A DNA stretch of 64,000 bases. Source: Bacteroidales bacterium (GTDB lineage Bacteria > Bacteroidota > Bacteroidia > Bacteroidales > UBA932). The DNA is taken from positions 62,001-126,000 of the forward strand of contig JAFZOK010000018.1 in the NCBI GenBank assembly GCA_017550655.1. Direction: 5' to 3'. Shown here piece after piece: positions 15,681-24,640 of this stretch. The notes under the pieces are model-generated. The model worked only from the letters and a program-made list of their open reading frames with translations. It was not told the origin of the DNA and made no database searches. Both the position numbers and the translations under genes were made by a program. The first letter of the stretch is position 1. Every line of letters starts with the position of its first letter.

Positions 15681-16511
15681 ATGAAAAAATTACTGGTCCT
15701 TTTGTGCATGCTTTATGCTACAGAGACTGTTTTTGCCCAGGAGGGCGGAATTGCGGCCTTTCCTGATGACAGTTACTACGAACAGACTCAAAAACAGAGA
15801 TTTCCGGTTTTCGGATTTTTCAAGGAGACATATTTCATTACGGGAATTCCGACCAACACTTCTGCGGTGGACAAGCATAATGCGGACATCCGTTTCCAGC
15901 TTAGCCTTGCTCTGAGGATTGCCAGGGCCGGAAATGTGGATATTCTTGGAACCTATACGGAAAACGGCGTATGGAACGTGTATGACAAGTCCAGTCCGCT
16001 TGTTGAGAATGCCTTTAACCCAGGATTGTGCGCTTATTGGTTTGCAGATCCAAAGTGGGATTTCATGTTCGGAATCAGCCACCAGTCAAACGGTTACATT
16101 AATAATGACTCCAGAAGCATCAATACGGCATACGCAGGGGCAATTTATTCTCCGGTAGAGCATCTGAAACTGGGTGCTAAAGTCTGGTATGGCTACTACG
16201 AGCATATTCCTGGGCTTCCGCACTATTTCAAGAGAAGGGGATTCGGCGAGGTCTGGGCTACATACCGGGCATTTGACAACCGCCTGAATATTACTGCTTT
16301 GGTTAATCCTTCCAACACATTCAAGAACTACAATCTTGAATTCAACCTGTCTTACAGGCTGAGCGAGAAGGGCACTTTCCTGCCGTCCATCTTTGCACAG
16401 TACAGGCAAGGATACTGCGAGACGCTCAAGAACTTCAACACATACGAAGCCCACTTCAGGGTTGGCTTCGCCCTTGAACTCAAACATGGATATAATTCTT
16501 CAATTCGCTGA
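15681..16511 (+). CDS. pldA: Outer-membrane phospholipase A (OMPLA/PldA family)
   Basis: 276 residues with a signal peptide (MKKLLVLLCMLYATETVFAQ). The centre reads FGISHQSNG...SRSINTAY. His134, Ser136 and Asn148 have exactly the spacing (+2, +14) of the His-Ser-Asn triad of E. coli OMPLA, where the motif is also HxSNG...SRSxN. The rest alternates as beta strands, ending in RVGFALEL, as in an outer-membrane barrel of about 12 strands. It would hydrolyse phospholipids that reach the outer leaflet. Calcium dependence and dimerisation are family knowledge. A small lipoprotein follows after 28 bp. Confidence 0.88.
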   Translation: MKKLLVLLCMLYATETVFAQEGGIAAFPDDSYYEQTQKQRFPVFGFFKETYFITGIPTNTSAVDKHNADIRFQLSLALRIARAGNVDILGTYTENGVWNVYDKSSPLVENAFNPGLCAYWFADPKWDFMFGISHQSNGYINNDSRSINTAYAGAIYSPVEHLKLGAKVWYGYYEHIPGLPHYFKRRGFGEVWATYRAFDNRLNITALVNPSNTFKNYNLEFNLSYRLSEKGTFLPSIFAQYRQGYCETLKNFNTYEAHFRVGFALELKHGYNSSIR

Positions 16512-16539
16512 TTTTAAATATATTGTAAAAAAAATACCT

Positions 16540-16938
16540 ATGAAAAAGATTCTGACAATCGCATTGGGAATGCTGGCAGTTGCAGTTATTTCCTGCAAAA
16601 ACAATGAAAACAAGGACGCGGATCCGGCTCTGTTTGACGAGGAGATTGCCGTGGAGGAAGGCCAGGAGGTTTGGAAATCTTTCGGAGGAACCTATTTCTT
16701 CTGGGGAGACGGAGAGCAGCTGACGGTTGATTTCCCTCTTCCGCAGGATGGCGGTTGCATAAAGCTATGCTACAAAGGCGAGGAGTATGAGGCTACGGCA
16801 GATGAGAATACCGGAAAGATAGTGGCTAAGGACAGCCTTGGACACGTGGTCTTCAAGGGCTACTTCTATGACGGAGGCAACACCGTAAAGGGCTTGTTCA
16901 AGGGAGAGCCTATTGAGCTTGGGGGAAGTGGGGATTAA
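16540..16938 (+). CDS. Small lipoprotein of unknown function
   Basis: 132 residues from the ATG at 16540, chosen because MKKILTIALGMLAVAVISCKNN is a clear lipoprotein signal with Cys19; the frame extends upstream into the previous gene but without plausible coding. The mature part looks like a small beta protein (GGTYFFWGDGEQLTVDFPLP, GHVVFKGYFYDGGNTVKGLF). No family recognised. It lies between the phospholipase and the S46 peptidase on one strand, 18 bp before the latter. Confidence 0.7.
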   Translation: MKKILTIALGMLAVAVISCKNNENKDADPALFDEEIAVEEGQEVWKSFGGTYFFWGDGEQLTVDFPLPQDGGCIKLCYKGEEYEATADENTGKIVAKDSLGHVVFKGYFYDGGNTVKGLFKGEPIELGGSGD

Positions 16939-16956
16939 TTAGATAATTATCGCGAT

Positions 16957-19023
16957 ATGAAAAAAATACTGATTGCCATGCTGGCGGTCCTGCTGGCCGT
17001 GCCTGCGCAGGCAGACGAGGGAATGTGGCTTCCCGTACTTATTAACCAGAGAATCAAGGATATGCGTGCCAAGGGCTTCCGCCTGAAGGCCGAGGACGTG
17101 TACAGCGTGAACAAGGCTTGCCTGAAGGATGCCGTTGTGCTGTTCGGATCCGGATGTACCGGAGAACTGGTTTCCGGAGAGGGCCTGCTGTTTACCAACC
17201 ACCATTGCGGCTACGGGCAGATCCAGAAGCATTCCAGCGTGGAGCACGATTACCTGAAAGACGGTTTCTGGGCAATGAGCCGGGATCAGGAACTTCCGAA
17301 TCCGGGGCTTACCGTTAGTTTCCTGGAGTATATGGAGGAGGTCACCGATGCTGTCTTGAATGGTTATGAAGAGGGAATGACAGAAAAGCAGAGGGATTCC
17401 GTCATAAAGGTCAATTCCCAGAAACTTGTCGCAGAGGCGGTTAAGGATGGGAAGGGCCTCAGGGCCAATGTGGAGGCGCTGTTTTACGGCAACCAGTATT
17501 TCCTGTTCGTGTTCCGCACATTCAAGGACGTTCGTCTCGTTGGGGCTCCGCCTTCCTCAATCGGAAAGTTCGGCGGTGATACCGACAACTGGATGTGGCC
17601 AAGGCATACCGGAGACTTCTCCATATTCCGCATTTATGCCGACAAGGACAACAATCCGGCAGACTATTCTCCGGACAACGTGCCTTACCATCCGAAGAAA
17701 TTCTTCAAGATCTCCACAAAGGGTGTCAAAGAAGGGGACTTTACCTTCGTGTACGGCTGCCCGGGCTCAACTAAGGAGTATGTGACAGCCGATGAGGTGG
17801 AATACACCGGCTCCGTGTCTGACCCTAAGAAGATAGCCCTCAGGACTCAGCGCCTGGACATTATGAAGAAGTACATGGCTCAGAGCCAGGCAGTAAGGAT
17901 CCAGTATTCTTCCAAGGCCGCAAATGTTTCCAACGCCTGGAAGAAGTGGCAGGGAGAGGAGAAGGGAATCCGCAGGATGAAGACAGTGGACAAGAAGAAG
18001 GAGTATCAGGCCAGGTTCAAGGAATGGGCCAAGGGAACCCGTTACGACGGGCTTGTGGAAAAGCTGGAGGCCCTATACCAGAAGAGAAATCCGTATTTCC
18101 TTGCATACGAGTATTATAACGAGACTGTAAGGAGTATCGAGCTTCTCCAGATTGCTTCCACAGTCATGATGGTTTTGAAGAACAAAGATGCCAAGGATGC
18201 TGTGGTGGAGCAATTCTTCAAGGATTACTACCAGCCAATAGACGAAGAGATCTTCGTGGCTATGCTCAAGGCGTTTGACTCTGAGATGAGCGGGGAGTTC
18301 AAGCCGGAGTATTTCAAGGAGAAACTGAAATCCTACGGCAGCGTGGAGGCCTGGCAGAAAGACCTTTACGCAAAATCCCTGTTTACAGACAAGGAGAAAG
18401 TGCTGGCCTTGACCAAAGATGATTCTGAGGCTATCAAGAAGGATCCTGCATACGAATTGTACTATGAATTCTATAAATGGTATTATAACGGCCTCAGGCC
18501 TGTAATCAACGATGTAAACGGCCAGATAAGGCTTGCTTACCGCGACTATATGCAGGGGCAGATGGATTTCGAGCCTGACAAGCAATTCTACCCGGATGCC
18601 AACCTTACCCTGAGAATCGCCTACGGAAATGTCAAGGGTTACAGCCCTGCAGACGGAGTGTACTATTCTCCTGTTTCCACCCTTAAGGGTATCATAGAAA
18701 AGGATAATCCGAATATCTTTGACTACAATATTCCTCAGAAACTCAGGGATGTATATGCTGAAGGCGGACACGACTACCAGCCTGTGTGCTTCCTTGCCAC
18801 CAACCACACTACTGGCGGAAATTCAGGCAGTCCTGTAATAAATGCAGACGGAAACCTGATTGGAATCAACTTCGACCGCGTATGGGAGGGAACAATGAGC
18901 GACATAGTCTATGACCCTTCCGTTTGCCGCAACATTTCCCTGGATATCAGATATCTGCTGTTCAACATCGAGCAGATTGGCCATGCCGGATACCTGTTCG
19001 ACGAGATGGTGTTTGCCGATTAG
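16957..19023 (+). CDS. S46-family dipeptidyl-peptidase, DPP11-like (Asp/Glu-specific)
   Basis: 688 residues with a signal peptide (to PAQA, about residue 20), so periplasmic. The chymotrypsin-like triad is visible: TNHHCGY (His82-His83), FGGDTDNWMWPRHTGDFS with the Asp, and GGNSGSPV with Ser623. The specificity residue of S46 enzymes follows 18 residues after the Ser: here Arg641 (NFDRVWEG). In Porphyromonas gingivalis DPP11 the same positions are Ser655 and Arg673 (also 18 apart), while DPP7 has Gly. That argues for release of dipeptides with acidic penultimate residues. Such dipeptides feed the amino-acid fermentation encoded nearby. Confidence 0.9.
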   Translation: MKKILIAMLAVLLAVPAQADEGMWLPVLINQRIKDMRAKGFRLKAEDVYSVNKACLKDAVVLFGSGCTGELVSGEGLLFTNHHCGYGQIQKHSSVEHDYLKDGFWAMSRDQELPNPGLTVSFLEYMEEVTDAVLNGYEEGMTEKQRDSVIKVNSQKLVAEAVKDGKGLRANVEALFYGNQYFLFVFRTFKDVRLVGAPPSSIGKFGGDTDNWMWPRHTGDFSIFRIYADKDNNPADYSPDNVPYHPKKFFKISTKGVKEGDFTFVYGCPGSTKEYVTADEVEYTGSVSDPKKIALRTQRLDIMKKYMAQSQAVRIQYSSKAANVSNAWKKWQGEEKGIRRMKTVDKKKEYQARFKEWAKGTRYDGLVEKLEALYQKRNPYFLAYEYYNETVRSIELLQIASTVMMVLKNKDAKDAVVEQFFKDYYQPIDEEIFVAMLKAFDSEMSGEFKPEYFKEKLKSYGSVEAWQKDLYAKSLFTDKEKVLALTKDDSEAIKKDPAYELYYEFYKWYYNGLRPVINDVNGQIRLAYRDYMQGQMDFEPDKQFYPDANLTLRIAYGNVKGYSPADGVYYSPVSTLKGIIEKDNPNIFDYNIPQKLRDVYAEGGHDYQPVCFLATNHTTGGNSGSPVINADGNLIGINFDRVWEGTMSDIVYDPSVCRNISLDIRYLLFNIEQIGHAGYLFDEMVFAD

Positions 19024-19027
19024 ACTG

Positions 19028-20104
19028 ATGAAGAGGTTGATACTGGCACTGGTTTCAGGTTTTTTCCTGGCTGCTCCCGCTTTCTCCCAGAGCGGGGAGG
19101 GGAGCGGCGTTTCAAAAATCATATCGCTGAAGAACAAGCTGGTCAATTACCTGGAATCTATTGAACTTAAAGGCGTAGACACCAATTATGTGGGCGTGCC
19201 CGAAAAGAAATGGGCAATATTTACCAACGCTTATCTGTCCCAGTTTGACTTTGACCTCAGGAGTAATGTCAGGTCTGAAGAAATAGCCGGAACTGAAGGC
19301 AAGAAGTTAGGCCGTGTAACGGTTGACCTTTGTTCCAGGGTGGAGGAGCAGGTTTCCGTGGGGCTGTACTTTATGGGATACGGCCTGAGCTATTCCCAGG
19401 ATTTGAGCAAGGGTTACCAGAAAGACTGGTCCTTTACGATGTATTCTTCCCCCGTGGGCGGCGAGTTCCGCTATCATACAACCAACAAGATACACGGAAA
19501 ACTTGCAGTCAAGAATCTGGGACTCAAATTCGATGTGATGGAAGGGGAGGCCAAGATGGAGAATTTCCTGCTCAACGCCTATTACGTGTTCAATCCCAAG
19601 AAGTTTTCCTACTCCTCAGCGATGAGCTTTTCCAAAATCCAGAAGAAAAGCGCAGGGAGCGTATTGGGAGGGATTACCCTGAACCAGACCAGGATTACGG
19701 CATATGATCCTGTACTCATAGGATTGATGGGTGGAGTAAACAAGATATTTCTTCGCCGTTTTTCCATCGGGGCCGGATATGCCTACAACTGGGTTCCGGT
19801 CAGGGGGTTGACTCTTCATTTTTCCGGAATACCTATGCTGCTTGTCACAACCAAGTCTGCAACCAGAAACACAGAGGAGGACTGGAGCGAAAGCCAGAAG
19901 GAGACACAGGAGAATCTCTTTGGGAGCAAGACACACATATCCTACAACTATATGTTCAGGACTTCAGCCAGTTATGCCTTTAACGACAAGTTCCTGGCCG
20001 GTTTCTCGGGTTTCTACAATTTCTTCAAGGTTGGAGACCATTCGTCCTACTATGCCAGTAACGAAGACTGGAGCATCCGCTTCTTCTTCGCCTACAGGTT
20101 CTAG
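19028..20104 (+). CDS. DUF4421-like outer-membrane protein
   Basis: 358 residues from the ATG at 19028 (MKRLILALVSGFFLAAPAFSQ, a signal peptide), 4 bp after the peptidase stop. The motif GVDTNYVGVPEKKWAIFTNAY near residue 50 recalls the N-terminus of DUF4421 proteins. The remainder is alternating amphipathic strands (VSVGLYFMGYGLSYSQDL, FSIGAGYAYNWVP) and the last residues are WSIRFFFAYRF, with terminal Phe as in BAM-inserted barrels. Function unknown. Its stop overlaps that of the convergent gene (CTAG). Confidence 0.75.
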   Translation: MKRLILALVSGFFLAAPAFSQSGEGSGVSKIISLKNKLVNYLESIELKGVDTNYVGVPEKKWAIFTNAYLSQFDFDLRSNVRSEEIAGTEGKKLGRVTVDLCSRVEEQVSVGLYFMGYGLSYSQDLSKGYQKDWSFTMYSSPVGGEFRYHTTNKIHGKLAVKNLGLKFDVMEGEAKMENFLLNAYYVFNPKKFSYSSAMSFSKIQKKSAGSVLGGITLNQTRITAYDPVLIGLMGGVNKIFLRRFSIGAGYAYNWVPVRGLTLHFSGIPMLLVTTKSATRNTEEDWSESQKETQENLFGSKTHISYNYMFRTSASYAFNDKFLAGFSGFYNFFKVGDHSSYYASNEDWSIRFFFAYRF

Positions 20105-21513
20105 CGGCGGCGCTTGAACGGATTTCTTGAAAGCAGATAGTTCACTCCGAAAACAACGCTTGTATTGGCCTCATATACAGGTATGAGCTGAGGTGTCATA
20201 TTGTAGTAGTGGCTGTCCGTTCCCAGAAACGCGCTGAATTTCTTGGCATACACATTCACCATTCCTCCTATTTCCCATCCGTAGGTAGTGTAGGCGGTGT
20301 TAACGGAAAGGCTCAGCCATTTGAGCGGTGTCACATTAAGGGAAACGCGGGTTTCCGTATAGCGGTTCAGGGTGCTGTTGCGCCAGGTGCCCAGAACGCC
20401 TACAGACATTTTCCTGTAGAAAGGCATCTTGAATTCCGCTCCCAGACTGGCGTTCCAGGTCAAGCCCTGGGTTGTCCAGTTTTTCTTCTTCGGCATGAAT
20501 TCGTACATGCTCTTGAACTTGTTTACCACGCTGTTGAGAACGTGCCCGATGCTTCCTTCAGCATCCAGATTAATCTCGTCAAGGGAAAGGATATAGGTTT
20601 CTCCGTCGTTATATGCGTTAACCTTGTTTCTCCAGAGGATTCCGCCAAAATCAGTGAGAGAGGCGGATATGTTGATGTAGTCGTTGACCTTGAATCTGGC
20701 TCCCAGATCTATGGCTCCTCCGAATCCTCCCAGACCCACCGGACTCCAGTTCAACCCGTTCATATCCTGCTTGTCGTATCCTCCGAGAGCGCCTTCCTCA
20801 ACTCTGTTTTTGATGCCGCCGCCGGAAGCTGTAAGGGAACCGGTTGTCTTGATGGACCACTGGTCTCCGTTGAGATTGGCCATCATATTGTCCACATTCA
20901 TATAAATCTTGTTGGTGCCAAGCAGGAACTTCACCCTTGCTCCCAGTTCAAGCTTTCCGAGTCTGAATGCCGTTCCTGATGCAAGTTCAAAATAGGATTG
21001 GGTAAAGGCCGATACGTGTGAAAGGTCATAGACAAAGTCATCTTCTTCCTTTCCCTTGAGGAAACTGAACAGGTTGTAAGGGAGTTTGGCTACAGTGTTG
21101 TTTCTCCAGTTGAGCTCAAATGTCTGGAAGATATCCCTTCCCTTATATTTGGTCCAGAAACCTGTGGAGGCGATATTGTGGTTCTCATAGACATTGAGCC
21201 TGTTTATCGGGCGTACCCTGGAAAGGAATTCCGACTTGTCCACGCTCTTGTGCATAAAGGTCACCAGGTTTCCGTCGTGAGGATAGAAGAAAGTAGATAC
21301 TCCCACATTGCTGTTCGATCCGGCGCTGATGCTTGAAACCAGCCCTCCAATGAAATTTTTTTCTGTGGTGAAGGCGGGATTCAAATGGTAAGAATAGGTG
21401 TAGTTGTCTATAAAATAGGCACTCTGCAGATCCTGTCCCTGGAGAGCGGGGGAGAATGCTGTCCCTAAAAGAACAACCAGGAAAAACTTTATATATGAAG
21501 CGTTGGATTTCAT
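20101..21513 (-). CDS. DUF5723-like outer-membrane barrel protein
   Basis: 470 residues with a signal peptide (cleavage near ALQGQ, about residue 26). The early motif FIDNYTYSYHLNPAFTTEKNFIG is typical of DUF5723 proteins, a Bacteroidota family distantly like the PorV/FadL group. Repeated amphipathic strands fill the rest (FGGAIDLGARFKVNDYINI, SASLTDFGGILW). The C-terminus FGVNYLLSRNPFKRRR lacks the terminal aromatic residue because of a short basic tail. It follows a lipoprotein gene by 10 bp on the same strand. Function unknown. Confidence 0.75.
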   Translation of the reverse strand: MKSNASYIKFFLVVLLGTAFSPALQGQDLQSAYFIDNYTYSYHLNPAFTTEKNFIGGLVSSISAGSNSNVGVSTFFYPHDGNLVTFMHKSVDKSEFLSRVRPINRLNVYENHNIASTGFWTKYKGRDIFQTFELNWRNNTVAKLPYNLFSFLKGKEEDDFVYDLSHVSAFTQSYFELASGTAFRLGKLELGARVKFLLGTNKIYMNVDNMMANLNGDQWSIKTTGSLTASGGGIKNRVEEGALGGYDKQDMNGLNWSPVGLGGFGGAIDLGARFKVNDYINISASLTDFGGILWRNKVNAYNDGETYILSLDEINLDAEGSIGHVLNSVVNKFKSMYEFMPKKKNWTTQGLTWNASLGAEFKMPFYRKMSVGVLGTWRNSTLNRYTETRVSLNVTPLKWLSLSVNTAYTTYGWEIGGMVNVYAKKFSAFLGTDSHYYNMTPQLIPVYEANTSVVFGVNYLLSRNPFKRRR

Positions 21514-21523
21514 TTTTTAAGCA

Positions 21524-22204
21524 TTATTCGTCTGAATTGTTCTTTTTCTTGATTCTGAAGGTAATGCCTTCCGGAAGCTGAAGCCTTACGTCTTTTAGGG
21601 CAAGTCCGACGCCACCGCTCACTGCCATCGCTGAAGATGGCATCTGCTTTACTTTCAAAATGATATTAAAACCGTCGAAACCGAATCCGTCTGCTGTAAG
21701 ATTTGAGGAAATGTTGATTACAGCATCCCCGTATGCGGGATTTTCTTCTGTTCCGGCAGGGATACTGGCATCTACGATGGCACTTATTCCCTCTACAGGA
21801 TTGCGGTTCTCGTCAAGCACGTGGCTGGAAAGTTCAAAAGCGAAAGGAAGGGAGTTTTTGACCCTGATGTAGAATTTTATATGCGGAATCTTGAAATGGA
21901 CCAGGCTTACGAAAAAAGAAAGGCCGTGGATCTCGTAGTGCCCCAGTTCAAAGTCTGTCAGGGTTTCCCCTTGAGAATCAAACAGATAATCACCCTCTTC
22001 GTTTTCGTTGAAATAAGTCTTTGCGTCCTTGCTGAGGAGGTCGCCGATTTTGATGGTGGGAAAACTTCCTATCGGGACAAGCAATTGCTGTCCGGCATTG
22101 ATCTCATAGTCGATATCCTTGAGATCGTAATCCTTTTCCACATGACAGGAAAAGGACAGAGCCATAACGCTCAGCAAGAGCAGGAATAAGAATAGCCGTT
22201 TCAT
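21524..22204 (-). CDS. Lipoprotein of unknown function paired with the DUF5723-like gene
   Basis: 226 residues, lipoprotein signal MKRLFLFLLLLSVMALSFSC (Cys20). The mature part is beta-rich with GSFPTIKIGDLL near its start and ends in a basic tail (FRIKKKNNSDE). It is first in a two-gene operon with the outer-membrane barrel (10-bp gap), so a partner role at the outer membrane is plausible. No family recognised. Confidence 0.7.
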   Translation of the reverse strand: MKRLFLFLLLLSVMALSFSCHVEKDYDLKDIDYEINAGQQLLVPIGSFPTIKIGDLLSKDAKTYFNENEEGDYLFDSQGETLTDFELGHYEIHGLSFFVSLVHFKIPHIKFYIRVKNSLPFAFELSSHVLDENRNPVEGISAIVDASIPAGTEENPAYGDAVINISSNLTADGFGFDGFNIILKVKQMPSSAMAVSGGVGLALKDVRLQLPEGITFRIKKKNNSDE

Positions 22205-22211
22205 TTCAAGA

Positions 22212-22257
22212 CAAAAATAGTGATAATTTGAAATAAAGTGTCAAAAAAGTATCTTTG
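22212..22257. promoter_or_regulatory. Overlapping divergent promoters
   Basis: Plus strand: TTTG at 22227-22230 and TATCTTTG at 22250-22257, 19 bp apart, for the gene at 22283. Minus strand: TATTTTTG at 22212-22219 with TTTG at 22242-22245, 22 bp apart, for the lipoprotein at 22204. The two promoters interleave, so their transcription is probably linked. Confidence 0.65.
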
Positions 22258-22282
22258 CACCCAAATTCAAACTGTAGAAAAA

Positions 22283-23197
22283 ATGAAAAGAAACACCATC
22301 ATCGCTTTTGCCCTTCTTGCATCAGCCTTGCTGACTTCCGTAAGCCTGAAGGCACAGGAGCAGGAAGAGGGATTCGACCGCAATCACGTTTTCGACCTCT
22401 ATGTGGGTGACATCTATTACACCCCTAAGAACAAGGATGTGAAGACCAGTTCAAAGGTTTTGGATGTCATTGCCTCCGTAGCCACCAAGGAATTCAGTGA
22501 AGATCACGACGGATATGCAGATGCCGTATCGGCGGAAATCGTCAAGGGCTTGACCAGGGCTTTCCGTTTCAAGGTTATTGACAGAGCTTTCAATCCGGAT
22601 GCGGACAACCCTGAATATGCTCTTACCATCGACGGAAACATCGCCAGCATCAACACAACCGCAAAAATGATTACGGAAGAGCACAAAGGCAAGGATGGAA
22701 AAGTCAAGAAGACAACATCCCAGGTATATAGGGCCATAATCCTCTTTACCTTGAGCCTCAAGGACCTGAACGGCACTATAATCAACAGCAACACTTTCAG
22801 CATTGAGAGCAACGAGTATTCTTCTTCCTGGTTTGCTACACGCCAGAACGCTCTCGACAAGGCCCTTTCATATATTTCCAACAGCGTTGCAAGATATTAT
22901 GACGAGGTTTATCCTCTCTATGCAGATATTATAGAGGTCGGTGCAGACCGCAACAACAAGCAGAAGGAGGTTTACATAGACCTGGGCTCCTCTCACGGAG
23001 TTTATGTTGACCTGACCTTCGGAGTCTATCAGCTTACTCACGTAAACGGAAGGGAAAGCAAGCACTACCTCGGAAGAATAAGAGTCAAGGAAATCCAGGG
23101 CACGGACGTAAGCTACTGCAAGGTTGTAAGCGGCGGAAAGGATATCAAGAAATGCATCGACAACGGAGAAGAACTCCTTATAATTTCCAGACACTGA
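22283..23197 (+). CDS. Secreted protein with CsgG/FlgT-like features, unknown function
   Basis: 304 residues from the ATG at 22283 (MKRNTIIAFALLASALLTSVSLKAQ, a signal peptide); in-frame sequence upstream overlaps the -7 box. The middle (DAVSAEIVKGLTRAFRFKVIDR) resembles the 'compute a set, act at a low-numbered residue' fold of CsgG-like periplasmic proteins. The C-terminal third (EVYIDLGSSHGVYVDLTFGVYQL) has the 'v.lG...GV..G..f.vy' pattern of FlgT C-terminal-like domains. These are impressions from pattern, not proof. It is followed after 17 bp by a FadL-like barrel. Confidence 0.6.
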   Translation: MKRNTIIAFALLASALLTSVSLKAQEQEEGFDRNHVFDLYVGDIYYTPKNKDVKTSSKVLDVIASVATKEFSEDHDGYADAVSAEIVKGLTRAFRFKVIDRAFNPDADNPEYALTIDGNIASINTTAKMITEEHKGKDGKVKKTTSQVYRAIILFTLSLKDLNGTIINSNTFSIESNEYSSSWFATRQNALDKALSYISNSVARYYDEVYPLYADIIEVGADRNNKQKEVYIDLGSSHGVYVDLTFGVYQLTHVNGRESKHYLGRIRVKEIQGTDVSYCKVVSGGKDIKKCIDNGEELLIISRH

Positions 23198-23214
23198 TCC
23201 ATTTGAAGTTACCT

Positions 23215-24567
23215 ATGAAAAGAATTTTACTTTTTGCAGCGGTCCTTTTGGCCGTTGCACCGGTATCATTTGCCGGAGATTACCTTACAAACACAAACCA
23301 GAGTGTAAGATTCCTGAGAAATCCTGCCCGTACCGGGGCCATTGGAATCGATGGAGTTTACTATAATCCTGCCGGGGTGTCTTTTATGACGGGTGGATGG
23401 CATATCCAGTTCAACTGGCAGAGCCCTCACCAGAAAAGAGACGTTTATTCCAATTACGGACCGCTTTACGGCGCCAACTATCTGAATCCGGGCATCGCAG
23501 AGGCTGACGGATCTTTCAGCCGCAGGTTCAGGGGCAAGGTGGATGTACTGATTCAGCCATCCCTTTTTGCCGCCTACAATATGGGTTACTGGTCCTTCCA
23601 GTTTGGATTCGGAGTTATCGGAGGAGGCGGAGAGTGCAAGTTCAAGCAAGGAATAGGGGCCTTTGAAGCCCTTGTCGGCCAGATGGGAATGACCAAGATG
23701 GGAGCTGCTTTTGGAGGTTACAGTCTTAACCAGTGGGTTGAAGGAAAGTCGTTCTATTATGGAGTCACGGTGGGGGCGGCCCGCAAGATCGGCGACAAGT
23801 TTAGCGTCAGCCTGGGACTTAGGGGAATTATCGCTTCCAATCATTTCAAGGGAGGAGTTGATAATATTACTTTCCGCACTATTGCCGGAGATATAATCCC
23901 TGCAGACAATACCTATCTTCTTGACTGCAAGCAGAGCGGATTCGGCATTGCTCCTATCATAGGAGTGGATTTCCGCCCCAACCAGTATCTGAATCTCGCC
24001 CTGAGATATGAGTTCAGAACCCACCTGGAAGTGGAGAGCAAGGCTAAGAACAACGATGCCTTCAATGCTCTTGCTGCAGGCCTTCCGACATTCTCCAAAT
24101 ATCTGGACAAGGCAAAGCACAATGCCGACATGCCTTCTATGCTGGCATTCGGAGCGGAGGTCAGCCCGATTTCTTCCCTGAGGATAGATGCCGGATACAA
24201 CCATTACTTTGACCTCGATACCAAGCAGTGGAACACTGATTTGCTGAAGGATACGGATGAGTTGACTTTCGGTGTGGAATACGATGTCACCAAGATGGTG
24301 GAGGTCAGCGCCGGAATCCAGCATACATTCTACAACCAGAAGGAAGAAAACTATTCCGATATGAATTTCAACCTCAGCTGCACTTCTGTCGGATTCGGAG
24401 TGGGTGTAAAGGTTTCAGACCACGTAACTGTCAACGCATCATACTTCCATTCTTTCTATCAGGACCATACTAAGGACCATACCAAGATGCCTAATCCCAG
24501 TCCGGGCTATTCCACTTACAGCCGCACCAACAGCGTGTTTGGGCTTGGGGTTGATTTCACTTTCTAA
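23215..24567 (+). CDS. OmpP1/FadL/TodX-family outer-membrane transporter
   Basis: 450 residues from the ATG at 23215 with a signal peptide ending SFAGD. The N-terminal RFLRNPARTGAIGIDGVYYNPAG is the hallmark of the family (hatch residues 'A....D.s..y.NPA'). Strong alternating strands follow, and the protein ends GLGVDFTF with a terminal Phe. Relatives carry long-chain fatty acids or other hydrophobic compounds across the outer membrane. It follows the secreted CsgG-like protein by 17 bp. Confidence 0.88.
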   Translation: MKRILLFAAVLLAVAPVSFAGDYLTNTNQSVRFLRNPARTGAIGIDGVYYNPAGVSFMTGGWHIQFNWQSPHQKRDVYSNYGPLYGANYLNPGIAEADGSFSRRFRGKVDVLIQPSLFAAYNMGYWSFQFGFGVIGGGGECKFKQGIGAFEALVGQMGMTKMGAAFGGYSLNQWVEGKSFYYGVTVGAARKIGDKFSVSLGLRGIIASNHFKGGVDNITFRTIAGDIIPADNTYLLDCKQSGFGIAPIIGVDFRPNQYLNLALRYEFRTHLEVESKAKNNDAFNALAAGLPTFSKYLDKAKHNADMPSMLAFGAEVSPISSLRIDAGYNHYFDLDTKQWNTDLLKDTDELTFGVEYDVTKMVEVSAGIQHTFYNQKEENYSDMNFNLSCTSVGFGVGVKVSDHVTVNASYFHSFYQDHTKDHTKMPNPSPGYSTYSRTNSVFGLGVDFTF

Positions 24568-24610
24568 ACAAAAAGTTTAGCCGCGCGTAGTTTCTGTGGG
24601 CAGAAAAGAT

Positions 24611-24618
24611 TATCTTTG
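24611..24618 (+). promoter_or_regulatory. -7 box of the Dcu transporter promoter
   Basis: TATCTTTG 23 bp ahead of the start at 24641. A -33 element is not obvious. Confidence 0.5.
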
Positions 24619-24640
24619 AGGTAACATATATTTCAGCGAT

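Noticed and set aside
23266-24324. 352-codon minus-strand open frame
   Set aside because: Antisense to the FadL-like barrel; no recognisable protein features.
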